A DNA stretch of 64,000 bases from Sphingopyxis sp. FD7 (GTDB lineage Bacteria > Pseudomonadota > Alphaproteobacteria > Sphingomonadales > Sphingomonadaceae). Of the stretch, positions 26,345-35,955 are shown piece after piece. Position numbers and translations under genes: made by a program. Position 1 is the stretch's first letter; every line of letters begins with the position of its first letter. Below the pieces are notes generated by a model. The model was not told the DNA's origin and searched no databases. It saw only the letters and a program-made list of their open reading frames with translations. The stretch is from assembly GCF_003609835.1 (NCBI RefSeq), contig NZ_AP017898.1, positions 1,736,001 through 1,800,000 of the forward strand, in the 5' to 3' direction.

Positions 26345-28414
26345 TCAATTGCCCGGCGGCGCCCCGGTATCGGGTCCGATCGGTTCGGGCTGGCGGTCCT
26401 CGATCGGGACGCGAAGGTCGATGCGGCTGCCATTGATCTCCGTCGAGATCACGGCGTCGCCGTCCCGGATGCCGATGCGCGTGCCGTCGGCGATGGGAAT
26501 GTCGCCAACGTCAGGAATCACCGGACTGTCCTGCGGCTCGACGGGCCCGGTCGGATCGACGGGGCGCGGCCGCGGCGACGCCTTTTGCCCCGCCGCCTGG
26601 ATCATGAAATCGCGCCACATGCGCGCGGGCAGGCCGCCGCCCGAGATCCCCTGAAGCGGGCTGTTGTCATCATTGCCGATCCAGATGCCAACGACGAGGC
26701 CGCCCGCATAGCCGACGAACAGCGCGTCGCGATTGTCCTGACTGGTGCCCGTCTTGCCGAAATTGGGCTGCGGCAGCCGCGCCGCGCGGCCCGTTCCCCG
26801 ATTGACCGCGGCACGCAGCATCTTTTCCATATCCTTGTGCACACGCGACCCGAAGCGCGACGGCCCCCAGACGAGATTTTCGAGCCAGCCCTTTTCCTCG
26901 GCCTTGAAGGCGTGCGGTTCGACCGGATAGCTGTTCGCCGCAACCGCGGCATAGGCGGCGGTGAGTTCGAGCAAGGTCATGCTCGACGTTCCGAGCGCAA
27001 GGCTGGGATCACCCTCGGCCAGCGGCGCGGTGACGCCCAGGTCGCGCGCCATGTCGATCACCTTGTCGCTGCCAACTTCGCTGAACAGGCGCACGGCGGC
27101 AACGTTGCTGGACGACGCAAAGGCGTCTTCGAGGCTGATCTGCCGCGAATAGGCGCCGCCCGCATTTTTGGGGCGATAGGCGCCCGTTTCGATCGCGCGG
27201 TTGTCGATCATGTCACCCGGTTCCCACCCGGCGCGCAGCGCGGCAAGATAAACGAACAGCTTGAAGGTCGATCCTGGCTGGCGCCGCGCCTGCGTCGCGC
27301 GGTTGAAGGGCGAGGCGGCATAATCCTTGCCGCCGATCATCGCGACGACCTCGCCATTCGGGCGCATCGCGACGAGCGCGACCTGCGCCTTGCCCAGCCC
27401 CGCGCGGCTGGTGACGCGCCGCGCGATCGCCTGAAGCCGCGCATCGAGCGTCGTCGCGATCGTCTGGCGCGAATAGCCGACGTCGCTCAATTTGCGCGCC
27501 TCGGGCAGCGCCCAGTCGGCGAAATAGGTGCCCGTGGGCAGCGTATTGCGCGTGCGCACGTCGATGCGCGGGGTGCGGATCGCGCGCGCCTCGCGCTCGG
27601 TCATCCGGCCCGTCGCGACCATCGCGTTCAGCACCAGCTTCATGCGCTTTTCGGCGAGGCCGGGATTGCGCGTCGGGGCGAGGCGCGAGGGCGCCTGCAC
27701 CAGCCCCGCGAGCATCGCCGCCTGCGCCGGGGTCAGATTTTCGGGCTGGCGGTAGAAATAATGGAGCGACGCCGCGCGCAGCCCATAGGTGTTGTCGCCG
27801 AAATAGGCGTTCGACAGATAGCGTTCGAGGATTTCGTCCTTCGTCAGCCACGCCTCCAGCCAGAAGGCGATCAGCGCCTCGCGCGCCTTGCGTCCCAGCG
27901 TGCGCTTCGGCGTCAGGAAAGTGAACTTGGCGAGCTGCTGGGTGATCGTGCTGCCGCCCTGCGTCGGACCGCCCGTCATGTTGCTCCACACGGCGCGCGC
28001 GACGCTGCGCGGGTCGATGCCCCAGTGCGAATAAAAGCGCCGGTCCTCGATCGCGAGGAAGGCGCCGGTGACATGGTCGGGCAGGTCGCGCGCCCTGACC
28101 GGCCGATCGACGATCGCCCCCGACCGCGCGATCGGCGTCCCGTCGGACGCGAGCAGGGTAATCTGCGGCGGCGCGATCGGTTCGAGCGATTTCGACAGCG
28201 GCGCGGTGAGCGCAAGCCAGCCGACGAGCAGGATGAAAATCACGCACAGAACCGAAAATCCGCGCGCGATCCGGCGCGCCCATTTACGCCGCCTGGATTC
28301 GGGAAGCGGCGGGGTCAGCGACAGCGGCGATGACGGCGGAACGTCGGCGAACGGCCCACCACCCGTCATCGCAAGGGTGGGGTCGGCGCCTTCGGGTTTG
28401 CGGAACCAGGTCAT
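26345..28414 (-). CDS. Class A penicillin-binding protein (transglycosylase/transpeptidase)
   Basis: This 689-residue bifunctional peptidoglycan synthase has a cytoplasmic Pro-rich tail, one transmembrane helix (VLCVIFILLVGWLALTAP, about residues 55-72), and a GT51 domain with the catalytic Glu in FLAIEDRRFYSHWGID and GGSTITQQLAKF. The transpeptidase domain carries the active-site Ser in RQPGSTFKLF, SSSN and GKTGTSQ. The C-terminal tail is Pro-rich. It makes and crosslinks glycan strands at the inner membrane. The start at 28414 is the best supported; the upstream 13 codons look unlike protein. Confidence 0.95.
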   Translation of the reverse strand: MTWFRKPEGADPTLAMTGGGPFADVPPSSPLSLTPPLPESRRRKWARRIARGFSVLCVIFILLVGWLALTAPLSKSLEPIAPPQITLLASDGTPIARSGAIVDRPVRARDLPDHVTGAFLAIEDRRFYSHWGIDPRSVARAVWSNMTGGPTQGGSTITQQLAKFTFLTPKRTLGRKAREALIAFWLEAWLTKDEILERYLSNAYFGDNTYGLRAASLHYFYRQPENLTPAQAAMLAGLVQAPSRLAPTRNPGLAEKRMKLVLNAMVATGRMTEREARAIRTPRIDVRTRNTLPTGTYFADWALPEARKLSDVGYSRQTIATTLDARLQAIARRVTSRAGLGKAQVALVAMRPNGEVVAMIGGKDYAASPFNRATQARRQPGSTFKLFVYLAALRAGWEPGDMIDNRAIETGAYRPKNAGGAYSRQISLEDAFASSSNVAAVRLFSEVGSDKVIDMARDLGVTAPLAEGDPSLALGTSSMTLLELTAAYAAVAANSYPVEPHAFKAEEKGWLENLVWGPSRFGSRVHKDMEKMLRAAVNRGTGRAARLPQPNFGKTGTSQDNRDALFVGYAGGLVVGIWIGNDDNSPLQGISGGGLPARMWRDFMIQAAGQKASPRPRPVDPTGPVEPQDSPVIPDVGDIPIADGTRIGIRDGDAVISTEINGSRIDLRVPIEDRQPEPIGPDTGAPPGN

Positions 28415-28471
28415 GCTTGGGGCCGTATTACAGCCCCAACACAGCATAGGCAAATGGCTTGTCGCGCCGTC

Positions 28472-29440
28472 TCAGCTGCCCGCGCTGCGCAGCGTATCGC
28501 GCGCGACGCGCTGCAACGCCGCCGCCTGCGCATTGGAAAGGCCAAGCTCGTCCGCTCCCTTCTCATCCGGTCCCAGCGTCGTCGGATCGCGGCCGGTGAC
28601 CGCGCCAAAGGTCACCAGCGCCGAGAGATAATAGCCCGCGACGCTGGCGTGATAATGGTCATAGGCCCACAGGTCGAGCTGGCCATAGCCGATGCCGTCA
28701 TAGGGGTTGGGATCGGCCACCCCCTCCATCATCGCGCGGTTCCACGCCTGTCCGACCGGCAGGATGCCGGCAATCGCGGGGTTGGATGCGCGCACCTTGT
28801 CGGCGGCGGCGCGCAGATCGTCGGCCATCGCGGTCACCGGCTTGCCATACCAATGTCCCTTGGGCGTATAGGTCTGGTCGGCGCGCGTCCAGCTGGCCAT
28901 CAGGCGGATGTCGACCGCAGGATTGCGCGCCTTGAACAGCCTGGCAAGCCGATCGACATCGCGCAAATAATTGCCGGGATCGCCGGGCCGGTCGCGGTCG
29001 AGCGTGCTGAACTCCTGCAGCACGACGACGTCCCACGCGCGGTCGAACCGCTGGCGCCGCTCGTCATAATGAAAGCCCAGCGACTTGCCGCCCTGCGTCT
29101 CGAGGCTGACCCGATAGTCGAGCCCCGCCTGCTCGGTGAACAGCTTGAACAGCGCCGGAACGCCGCCATAGCCGGCGTTATTAAGGTCGGTGACCGATCC
29201 CGCGCGCCAGTTGCGCGCCGCCGAATGCGCGCCCTGCGTAAAGCTGTTGCCGATGAACAGAATCGTTCGCGGCGCGGCCCTGGGTTCGCTCCGCGCCGCC
29301 GCGGCATCACCATGCGGGGCGGTGCTGGCGACCGCCTGGCCGGGCGCGCACCCCGCCAGCGCGAGCAGCACCGCGCCCCACATGGCCTTCAGGGGTCCAG
29401 TGGATCGAAGCCCCGAAGCCGTTCGTTCGCTATATCGCAT
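28472..29440 (-). CDS. SGNH-fold hydrolase, lipoprotein
   Basis: The 322-residue protein has a lipoprotein signal (AMWGAVLLALAGC, lipobox LAGC). The catalytic Ser lies in TILFIGNSFTQG (block I of SGNH/GDSL), and the Asp/His pair in LWAYDHYHASVAGYYLSAL. An Asn/Gly block (VVVLQEFSTL) sits in between. Such enzymes cleave ester bonds. Its ATG overlaps the TonB receptor stop by one base (TAATG), so it is translated by coupling from that gene. A downstream start near the lipoprotein Met (MWGAV) is possible. Confidence 0.82.
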   Translation of the reverse strand: MRYSERTASGLRSTGPLKAMWGAVLLALAGCAPGQAVASTAPHGDAAAARSEPRAAPRTILFIGNSFTQGAHSAARNWRAGSVTDLNNAGYGGVPALFKLFTEQAGLDYRVSLETQGGKSLGFHYDERRQRFDRAWDVVVLQEFSTLDRDRPGDPGNYLRDVDRLARLFKARNPAVDIRLMASWTRADQTYTPKGHWYGKPVTAMADDLRAAADKVRASNPAIAGILPVGQAWNRAMMEGVADPNPYDGIGYGQLDLWAYDHYHASVAGYYLSALVTFGAVTGRDPTTLGPDEKGADELGLSNAQAAALQRVARDTLRSAGS

Positions 29441-32400
29441 TAAAAGCTGCCCCGAAGCTGGACGTAGAACTCGCGCGGTTTAACCGAATGATATTCGGGG
29501 TAATAGCCATAGCTTTCGTCGACGAGCGGCGGCGCGCTGTCGAAGACGTTGTTGACGCCAAGGCGCAGGCGCACGTCGCGGCGGTCGCCGAGCCGGAAGC
29601 GATATTCGCCATAGAGGTTGACGCGCCAATCCTCCTTGACCTTCCAGTAGACGGTTTCGCCATCGACGGTGATGTCGGCGCTGGTGTCGATCATGTCGGA
29701 CACATAGCGCACCGATCCGCCCAAGCTGAAATCGTCCAGCCGCCAGCCGAAGGTCGCGGTGCCGCGCCAGCGCGGATTGCCGTCGAGCTTGACGCGATCG
29801 ACCTGCAATTCGGCAAAGTCGCCCGCGAAGGCGGGGTTCTGGGCGAGCGCGGCGAGCAGGTCGTTGCGCACCACATCGAGCTTGTTGAGATAGGTCGCCT
29901 CCACCCCGAAGCGGAAGGTGCCCGCCGACCCCGCGTCGATGCTGGTCGACAGGCCGAAATCGAAACCGTCCGCAACCTGGCGGTCAAGGTTGATATAGGG
30001 ATCGAAAATGAACTGGACCTGCCCCGCCGCCTGCCGCGGCGCATCGGGATTGGCGGCATTATAGGCGTCGAAGGCGGCCTGATCGGCGGCGGTCACCGGC
30101 GCGCGGACGACGTTGGGATTGCTCGAACCCTGCTGGCGCAGCAGGAAGTCGAGCGCGAGCGCTTCCTGATCGCCAAAGGCGCCGATCACGCCCGTCTGCT
30201 CGAAGCGCCAATAATCGACATTGATCACAAAGCGCCGGAAGACGTTGCTTTCAAAAGCTTTGGTGAGATCGAGCGTCGCGCCGACGACAAAGGTTTCGGT
30301 GTCTTCATTCTTGAGGTCAGGGTTCGACTGGCGGACCGACGCCAGATAGGCGTCGCCGGTCGATACCGGATCGCCCGTCACGTCTCGGCGGTAATAATCC
30401 TCGGTGCCGAGGTTCAGCCGCGAAATGTCGCCGCGGTTGAGCTGGACCAGATTGGGAACGCGAAAGCCCTGCGAATAGGCGGCGCGCAGGTTGAACGCCG
30501 CGACCGGGAACCATGACAGCGCGACCTTGGGCTTCACCGCCCCGTCCTTGATGTCATCGAAATACTCGCCGCGCACCGCGAGTTGCAGCGTCAAATCGTT
30601 GATGAACCTCCCCTCGCCGCGGTGCAGCGGGATCAGCGCCTCGCCAAAGGCCGAAAAAACGTCGCGGCCCGCGCTGGAGTCGCGCGTCGGGCTGACCCCC
30701 ACAACGTCGGACACGCCGGAAACGTTCGATTCATCGAAGATGATCGTCCCGTCGAGCCGCGGGTCGCGATCCTCTTCATAATAATCATGCCGCCACTCGG
30801 CCCCGAAAGCGAGCCCGACGGGACCGTCGATCAGGTCGAAGGCGGCGTTGTTCGATATGCGGAAATCGGCGGTCATCAATTCGGTCGTGCCGACGTTGGT
30901 ATTGGAAATCCGCACCCGGTCCCACTGCTCCTTCGTGTTGGCGTTGGGGCCGCCGAAGGGGTTGATCGCGTCGGGGGTCGCTTTCGCCAGCTCGGCCGCG
31001 AGCAAAGTCTTCGACAGGCGATTGCTTTCGGTGTCTTCGGTGCGGTTGCCGCTCATCGCCACCGCGCCTTCCCAGTCCCAATCGCCGAACTGGCCGCGCA
31101 GCCCGGCGAGCAGGCGATAGGTTTCGGTCTGCGTGTCGATAAAGCGCGGGCCAAGGTCGGTCGGGCGCCAGTTGACGAGCAGGATGTCGCGCCCTTCGGC
31201 GGGCACATCGCTGCTATTGAGGCCGGGCAAGCGGTTTGGGCTGCCGACCGCGCCGAAGGGATTCCAGTAATTGCTCGCCGGGACGATCAGAAAGGCGAGC
31301 CCGCTGTCGACGGGCTGCGCCGCGCGGTTCGAACTGGTGGTCGCGCGGTAATAAAGCGCCTCGGCGAAGAGTTCGACGCCGCCCTCGAACTCATGCTCCA
31401 GATTGGCGAAAGCGTTATAGCGCTTGGCCGACGAAATCAGCTGACGTCCCTTGGCCGTCACCGGATCGTTGGCGATATCGACGCCCTCGTTCAGCGAATT
31501 GTTCGGCTGGTTCGCCCCGAAATCATAGCGCAATGCCGTGTCGAGCGAACCATCGTCGAGCCCCATGCAGCCCTCGCTGCCCGTGCCGAGTTCGGCGCGG
31601 GTTCCGGGGAAACCGCACGGCTGGATGTGAAAAACGCCGCTCGAACTGGTGAGCGCCGTCGTGCCCTGGCGAACGCGCCGACCGACGAAGACGCCGTCGG
31701 CATTGACCGACCCGACCTGAAACTGGCCAAAGGGTGACGAGGTCGAGGTGTTGCGAAAATCGACCGTCTCGGTCGCAAAGGGCGAGTCACCGAGAAAAGC
31801 GCGCTTGTCGACCGAGTTGAATTGCGGCCCCAGTTCGCTGGAGAAGAGGCCATTGCGATCATAATAGCTGCCCGAGACCATCAGGCGCGTGCGCCCCTTG
31901 TTGAACTCGACGCCAAAGCCGCCATCAATGCTGATCTCGTCGGATTTCGTCCCCTCAAGCCTGCTATATTCAAAGTTCAGCACATTGCGGTTGAAGTCCG
32001 CGTCGAGGATCGTGTTCACCACCCCCGCCGTCGCGTCCGATCCGTAGAGCGCCGACGCGCCATCGCGCAGCACCTCGACCCGGTCGATGCCCGTCGCCGG
32101 AAAGGCGTTGACGTTGACGATCTGGCGCGGGGTCGATCCGATGTCCTGGTTCGCGGCGTGCGCCGCGATACGGCGGCCGTTGAGCAGGATCAGCGTATTG
32201 CCGGTGCCAAGCCCGCGCAGATTGACCGTCGCGACGTCGCCGCGCGCATCGTTCGGGCCATCGGCGGCGCCGTTGATTTCGGCCGAACCCGCCTGCGCGA
32301 TATATTCCATGATCTCGCCGGTCGAGCTGGCGCCGAAGCTGTCGATCTCCTCCTTGCCGAGCGTCGTGACCGCGATCGCGCCGCTGTCCGAGGCCCCCTT

Positions 32401-32568
32401 GATGTTCGATCCGGTCACGACGATTTCCTCGTCGGCGGCAGCCCGAGCAGTTTCGTCCTGCGGCGCGGCGTCCTGCGCCTGCACCATCGTCGCCGTCATT
32501 CCGGCCGCGACGATCAGCGCGATCCGGCTGCTCTGGCGCACCCAGCGGCTCTTTATGGTCTTGATCAT
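29440..32568 (-). CDS. TonB-dependent outer-membrane receptor
   Basis: The 1042-residue receptor has a signal peptide (SSRIALIVAAGMTATMVQAQD), a TonB-box-like segment (DEEIVVTGSNIKG), a plug domain (RGLGTGNTLILLNGRR, VEVLRDGASALYGSDATAGVVN) and a beta-barrel ending in Phe (QLRGSF). This is the large receptor type used for nutrient import, and the substrate is unknown. The start at 32568 is favoured over 32580 for the GGGGGA spacing. It begins 30 bases after dctA on the same strand and is coupled to the SGNH esterase. Confidence 0.95.
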   Translation of the reverse strand: MIKTIKSRWVRQSSRIALIVAAGMTATMVQAQDAAPQDETARAAADEEIVVTGSNIKGASDSGAIAVTTLGKEEIDSFGASSTGEIMEYIAQAGSAEINGAADGPNDARGDVATVNLRGLGTGNTLILLNGRRIAAHAANQDIGSTPRQIVNVNAFPATGIDRVEVLRDGASALYGSDATAGVVNTILDADFNRNVLNFEYSRLEGTKSDEISIDGGFGVEFNKGRTRLMVSGSYYDRNGLFSSELGPQFNSVDKRAFLGDSPFATETVDFRNTSTSSPFGQFQVGSVNADGVFVGRRVRQGTTALTSSSGVFHIQPCGFPGTRAELGTGSEGCMGLDDGSLDTALRYDFGANQPNNSLNEGVDIANDPVTAKGRQLISSAKRYNAFANLEHEFEGGVELFAEALYYRATTSSNRAAQPVDSGLAFLIVPASNYWNPFGAVGSPNRLPGLNSSDVPAEGRDILLVNWRPTDLGPRFIDTQTETYRLLAGLRGQFGDWDWEGAVAMSGNRTEDTESNRLSKTLLAAELAKATPDAINPFGGPNANTKEQWDRVRISNTNVGTTELMTADFRISNNAAFDLIDGPVGLAFGAEWRHDYYEEDRDPRLDGTIIFDESNVSGVSDVVGVSPTRDSSAGRDVFSAFGEALIPLHRGEGRFINDLTLQLAVRGEYFDDIKDGAVKPKVALSWFPVAAFNLRAAYSQGFRVPNLVQLNRGDISRLNLGTEDYYRRDVTGDPVSTGDAYLASVRQSNPDLKNEDTETFVVGATLDLTKAFESNVFRRFVINVDYWRFEQTGVIGAFGDQEALALDFLLRQQGSSNPNVVRAPVTAADQAAFDAYNAANPDAPRQAAGQVQFIFDPYINLDRQVADGFDFGLSTSIDAGSAGTFRFGVEATYLNKLDVVRNDLLAALAQNPAFAGDFAELQVDRVKLDGNPRWRGTATFGWRLDDFSLGGSVRYVSDMIDTSADITVDGETVYWKVKEDWRVNLYGEYRFRLGDRRDVRLRLGVNNVFDSAPPLVDESYGYYPEYHSVKPREFYVQLRGSF

Positions 32569-32598
32569 ATCATCCCCCATCCTTCTTTATTTGTCCGG

Positions 32599-33939
32599 TC
32601 AGTCGGTGTCGGTTTCGATCGGCACTGCGGCCAGTGGCGCGGGATCGCCAGCGAGCGCGCGGGCGAGCGCGTCGCGGTCGAGCCCCTTTTCCCAGCCCGC
32701 CACGACGATCGCCGCGAGCGCGTTGCCGATGAAATTGGTGAGCGCGCGGCACTCGCTCATGAAGCGGTCGATACCGAGGATCAGCGCGAGCCCCGCAACG
32801 GGCACCGACGGCACGATCGACAGCGTCGCCGCGAGCGTGATGAACCCCGCGCCGGTGACCCCCGCCGCGCCCTTCGAGCTGACCATCGCGACGAGCAGCA
32901 GTGCGATCTGGTCGCCGAGGCTGAGGTCGACGCCAACCGCCTGCGCGATGAACGCCGCCGCGAGCGTCATGTAGATGTTGGTGCCGTCGAGGTTGAAGCT
33001 GTAGCCCGTCGGCACGACGAGGCCGACGATCGGCTTGGCGCAGCCTGCGCGCTCGAGCTTTTCGATGAGGCTGGGCAAGGCGGCTTCGGACGAGGAGGTG
33101 CCGAGCACGAGCAGCAGTTCGGCCTTGAGATAGGCGATCAGGCGAAAGATCGAAAAGCCCGAGAAATGCGCGACCGCGCCGAGGATCACGATCACGAAAA
33201 AGAGCGAGGTCAGATAGAAGGTCGCGATCAGCAGGCCGAGATTGGCAAGCGATTCGACGCCATATTTGCCGATGGTGAAGGCCATCGCGCCGAACGCGCC
33301 GATCGGCGCGAACTTCATCAGCATCGCGACGAGGCCGAAAAACACCGTCGAAACCGTTTCGAGCAGGGTCAGCACCTGCCGCCCCGGCTCGCCCGCGTGC
33401 GACAGCGCAAGCCCGAACAGGATCGCGACGAACAGCGCCTGCAATATCGACCCTTCGGTCAGCGCCGAGACGAAGGTGACCGGAATGATGTCGAGCAGGA
33501 AGGCGGTCAGCGTCGCCTCATGCGCCTTCGCCTGATATTGCGCGACCGCGCCCGCGTCGAGCGTCGCGGGGTCGATATTCATCCCCGCGCCGGGCTGCAC
33601 CACATTGGCGACCACCAGCCCGACGATCAGCGCGAGCGTCGAGAAAAAGAGGAAATAGGCAAAGGTCTTGCCGACGACGCGGCCGAGCGCTTTCGTCTCG
33701 CCGCCGATCGAGGCGATGCCGGTTGCGACGGTCAGGAAGATGACCGGCGCGATGATCATCTTCACCAGCTTGATGAAGCCGTCGCCGAGCGGCTTGAGTT
33801 CGGTGCCGACCGCGGGCCAGAAATGGCCGAGCAGCACACCCGCAACGATCGCGGCGAGCACCTGCACATACAGATGCGACCACCAGGCGCGCGGCCGGGC
33901 AGGGGTCGGCGCTGCCATCACATTGACGTTGGCTGCCAC
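32599..33939 (-). CDS. dctA: Dicarboxylate/amino acid:cation symporter (DctA-like)
   Basis: DctA-type carriers import C4-dicarboxylates with protons or sodium. The 446-residue, eight-helix plus two-hairpin protein has HP1 region [21 protein letters not shown]7 block [22 protein letters not shown]2 [20 protein letters not shown], and TM8 [24 protein letters not shown]. All match the GltPh/DctA fold. The start is read as GTG at 33939 with GGGGAGAG upstream. The neighbouring divergent dctB-dctD genes support the dicarboxylate call, while the downstream TonB receptor and esterase are unusual partners. Confidence 0.9.
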   Translation of the reverse strand: MAANVNVMAAPTPARPRAWWSHLYVQVLAAIVAGVLLGHFWPAVGTELKPLGDGFIKLVKMIIAPVIFLTVATGIASIGGETKALGRVVGKTFAYFLFFSTLALIVGLVVANVVQPGAGMNIDPATLDAGAVAQYQAKAHEATLTAFLLDIIPVTFVSALTEGSILQALFVAILFGLALSHAGEPGRQVLTLLETVSTVFFGLVAMLMKFAPIGAFGAMAFTIGKYGVESLANLGLLIATFYLTSLFFVIVILGAVAHFSGFSIFRLIAYLKAELLLVLGTSSSEAALPSLIEKLERAGCAKPIVGLVVPTGYSFNLDGTNIYMTLAAAFIAQAVGVDLSLGDQIALLLVAMVSSKGAAGVTGAGFITLAATLSIVPSVPVAGLALILGIDRFMSECRALTNFIGNALAAIVVAGWEKGLDRDALARALAGDPAPLAAVPIETDTD

Positions 33940-34109
33940 CAGCCTCTCCCCTTGTTGTGCGCCGCGGCGGCGCGACCTGCGGCCGTTCACTGGTCTTTGG
34001 GCAAGTTTAGGGAGCCGGTGGATCGGCGGTCAAACGGGCGACGAAATCCAGATAAGACGATGTATTTCATATATTAAATATCGGGCAGGATCGGCACGTC
34101 CACGCGATT

Positions 34110-34125
34110 TGTGCGAAATGCCACA
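34110..34125. promoter_or_regulatory. Dyad in the dctA/dctB divergent region
   Basis: TGTG (34110-34113) and CACA (34122-34125) flank an 8-base centre, giving TGTGCGAAATGCCACA. It resembles the stronger dyad at 34142 and could be a DctD-type site. An AT-rich block (34061-34082, containing ATATTAAATAT) lies on the dctA side. Confidence 0.45.
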
Positions 34126-34141
34126 TACTAAAATCCCTTGT

Positions 34142-34159
34142 TGTGCAATAATCCGCACA
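34142..34159. promoter_or_regulatory. Strong dyad overlapping the dctB start
   Basis: TGTGC (34142-34146) and GCACA (34155-34159) are perfect complements with an 8-base centre. The form is close to rhizobial DctD upstream-site dyads. The last base is the A of the dctB ATG, so protein bound here should affect dctB expression itself. Confidence 0.55.
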
Positions 34160-35955
34160 TGACCGAGTCGCGCGATTCGCCCATCATCGCTCCCTCCACC
34201 GGCCGCCGCCGGTTGCTGATTGCGGTCGCCACGGGGCTGGCGATCCTGCTGCTCGCGGGGTTCGGCCTCGCCCACTGGGCCGCCGACCGCGCCGGAGCGC
34301 AGACGGCCGTGGAAGCGCAACAGAATGCCCGCGCGCACGCGAGCCTGCTCGAAAGCGAATTGCAGAAGTTCCGCCTGCTGCCGCGCGTGCTCACCGAATT
34401 TCCCGATGTGCGCGCCGCGCTCGCCGACAAGAGCGATGCGGCGTCGCGCCGCCTGAACCGTGAGCTCGAACAGCTGGCGGCGCGCACCGATGCGGCGGTG
34501 ATCTATGTGCTCGATGCCGACGGCACGACGATCGCGGCGAGCAACTGGCAGTCGCCGACCAGCTTCGTCGGCGAAAATTACCGCTTCCGCCCTTATTTTC
34601 GGGGCGCGATGCAGCGCGGCGAGGCCGAATTGTTCGCTCTGGGAACGGTGAGCGGGCGTCCCGGCCTCTACCTTGCACGGCGCGTCAATGCGGGCGAACG
34701 GGCGCTCGGCGTCATCGTGCTCAAGGTCGAGTTCGACAAGCTGGAAACCCGCTGGGCCGATTCGGCTGCGACAACGCTCGTCACCGACGCCGCGGGCATC
34801 GTCGTGATGAGCAGCGTGCCGCGCTGGCGCTTTCGCGCCTTCGCGCCCCTGTCGGCGGCCGACCGCCAGCGGCTGCGCGCGACGCGCAGCTATGGCGACG
34901 CGCCGCTCGACCCGCTGCCCCTCCGCCGCAGCGGCGACCTCCTCCGCATCGGCGATCGCTCCTATTTTCAGGTGGCGGAGCGCGTGTCGCTGCCCGGCAG
35001 CACGCTGCGTCTGCTCCAGCCCGCCGAACCCGCGCGCGCGAGTGCCGATGCGACCGCGCGCGTGATCTTCCTGATCCTTCTCATCCTTGTCGGCGCTGCG
35101 ATCGTCACCCTGCTCCGCCTCGTCGAACGGCAGGCGCTGCGGCAGGCGGCGCATGAGGCGCTCGAACGCGAAGTGGCCGCGCGCACGCGCGATCTCCGCG
35201 ATGCGAACGACGAGCTGCGGCAGGCGTCCGAGCGGCAGGCCGAAACCGACCGCCGCTATCGCGCCGCGCGCGAGGAGCTGGCGCAGGCCAGCCGCCTCGG
35301 TTCGATCGGACAGATCACCGCGGGGGTGGCGCACGAGATCAACCAGCCGGTCGCGGCGATCCGCAGTTTTGCCGAAAACGCCCTCGCCTATCTGAGCCGG
35401 GCAGAGGACGACAAGGCGCGCGCCAATCTGGACCATATCGTCGCGCTGACCGCGCGCGTCGGCGCGATCACCGGCGAATTGCGCAATTTCGCGCGCCGTG
35501 CGCCCGCGCCGCTGGGGCCGGTCGCGTTGCAGTCCGCCATCGACGGCACGCTGCTGCTGATCGGCGACCGGCTGCGCGCGCAGGGCATCGCGCTCGCCAT
35601 CGACATCGAGAACCCCGCGGCGAGCGTCCACGCCGACCGCGTCCGGCTGGAGCAAATCCTGGTCAACCTGTTGCAGAATGCCGCCGATGCGGTGCGCGGC
35701 GTCGAGGATGCCCGCATCAGCCTGACCGCGCATGGCAGCGACCCGGTGATCATCGACATTTGCGACAACGGCCCCGGCGTACCCGCCGACATCAGGCCGC
35801 AGCTGTTCACCCCCTTCGTCACCGGCCGCCCCGATGGCCTGGGGCTGGGGCTCGCGATCGCCAGCGACATTGTGAAGGCGTTCGGCGGCACGCTGACGCT
35901 CATCCCCTCGCCATTGGGCGGTGCGGGGTTCCGCCTGACGCTGAGGTCGGCATGA
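34159..35955 (+). CDS. dctB: C4-dicarboxylate sensor histidine kinase DctB-like
   Basis: The 598-residue sensor has an N-terminal transmembrane helix (LLIAVATGLAILLLAGFGLAHW), a periplasmic double-Cache/PDC-type domain (about 45-300) with NYRFRPYFRGAMQRGE and GLYLARRV blocks, a second helix (VIFLILLILVGAAIVTLL), a coiled coil, then HisKA with phospho-His in GVAHEINQPVAAIRS (His392) and an HATPase with GLGLGLAIA. It probably senses dicarboxylates and phosphorylates DctD. I see no clear ribosome site; the ATG is overlapped by an operator dyad, so leaderless translation is possible. It overlaps dctD by four bases. Confidence 0.92.
   Translation: MTESRDSPIIAPSTGRRRLLIAVATGLAILLLAGFGLAHWAADRAGAQTAVEAQQNARAHASLLESELQKFRLLPRVLTEFPDVRAALADKSDAASRRLNRELEQLAARTDAAVIYVLDADGTTIAASNWQSPTSFVGENYRFRPYFRGAMQRGEAELFALGTVSGRPGLYLARRVNAGERALGVIVLKVEFDKLETRWADSAATTLVTDAAGIVVMSSVPRWRFRAFAPLSAADRQRLRATRSYGDAPLDPLPLRRSGDLLRIGDRSYFQVAERVSLPGSTLRLLQPAEPARASADATARVIFLILLILVGAAIVTLLRLVERQALRQAAHEALEREVAARTRDLRDANDELRQASERQAETDRRYRAAREELAQASRLGSIGQITAGVAHEINQPVAAIRSFAENALAYLSRAEDDKARANLDHIVALTARVGAITGELRNFARRAPAPLGPVALQSAIDGTLLLIGDRLRAQGIALAIDIENPAASVHADRVRLEQILVNLLQNAADAVRGVEDARISLTAHGSDPVIIDICDNGPGVPADIRPQLFTPFVTGRPDGLGLGLAIASDIVKAFGGTLTLIPSPLGGAGFRLTLRSA

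Noticed and set aside
26339-28333. Open frame of 664 codons on the plus strand
   Set aside because: Antisense to the class A PBP, whose catalytic motifs are all intact in the other strand.
33990-34030. Sigma-54 promoter for dctA (GGCTCCCTAAACTTGC on the minus strand)
   Set aside because: GG and GC are 12 bases apart instead of 10, and the hexamers do not match TGGCAC/TTGC well.
31822-34077. Open frame of 751 codons on the plus strand
   Set aside because: Antisense to the TonB receptor and dctA; low-complexity charged translation and no family motif.
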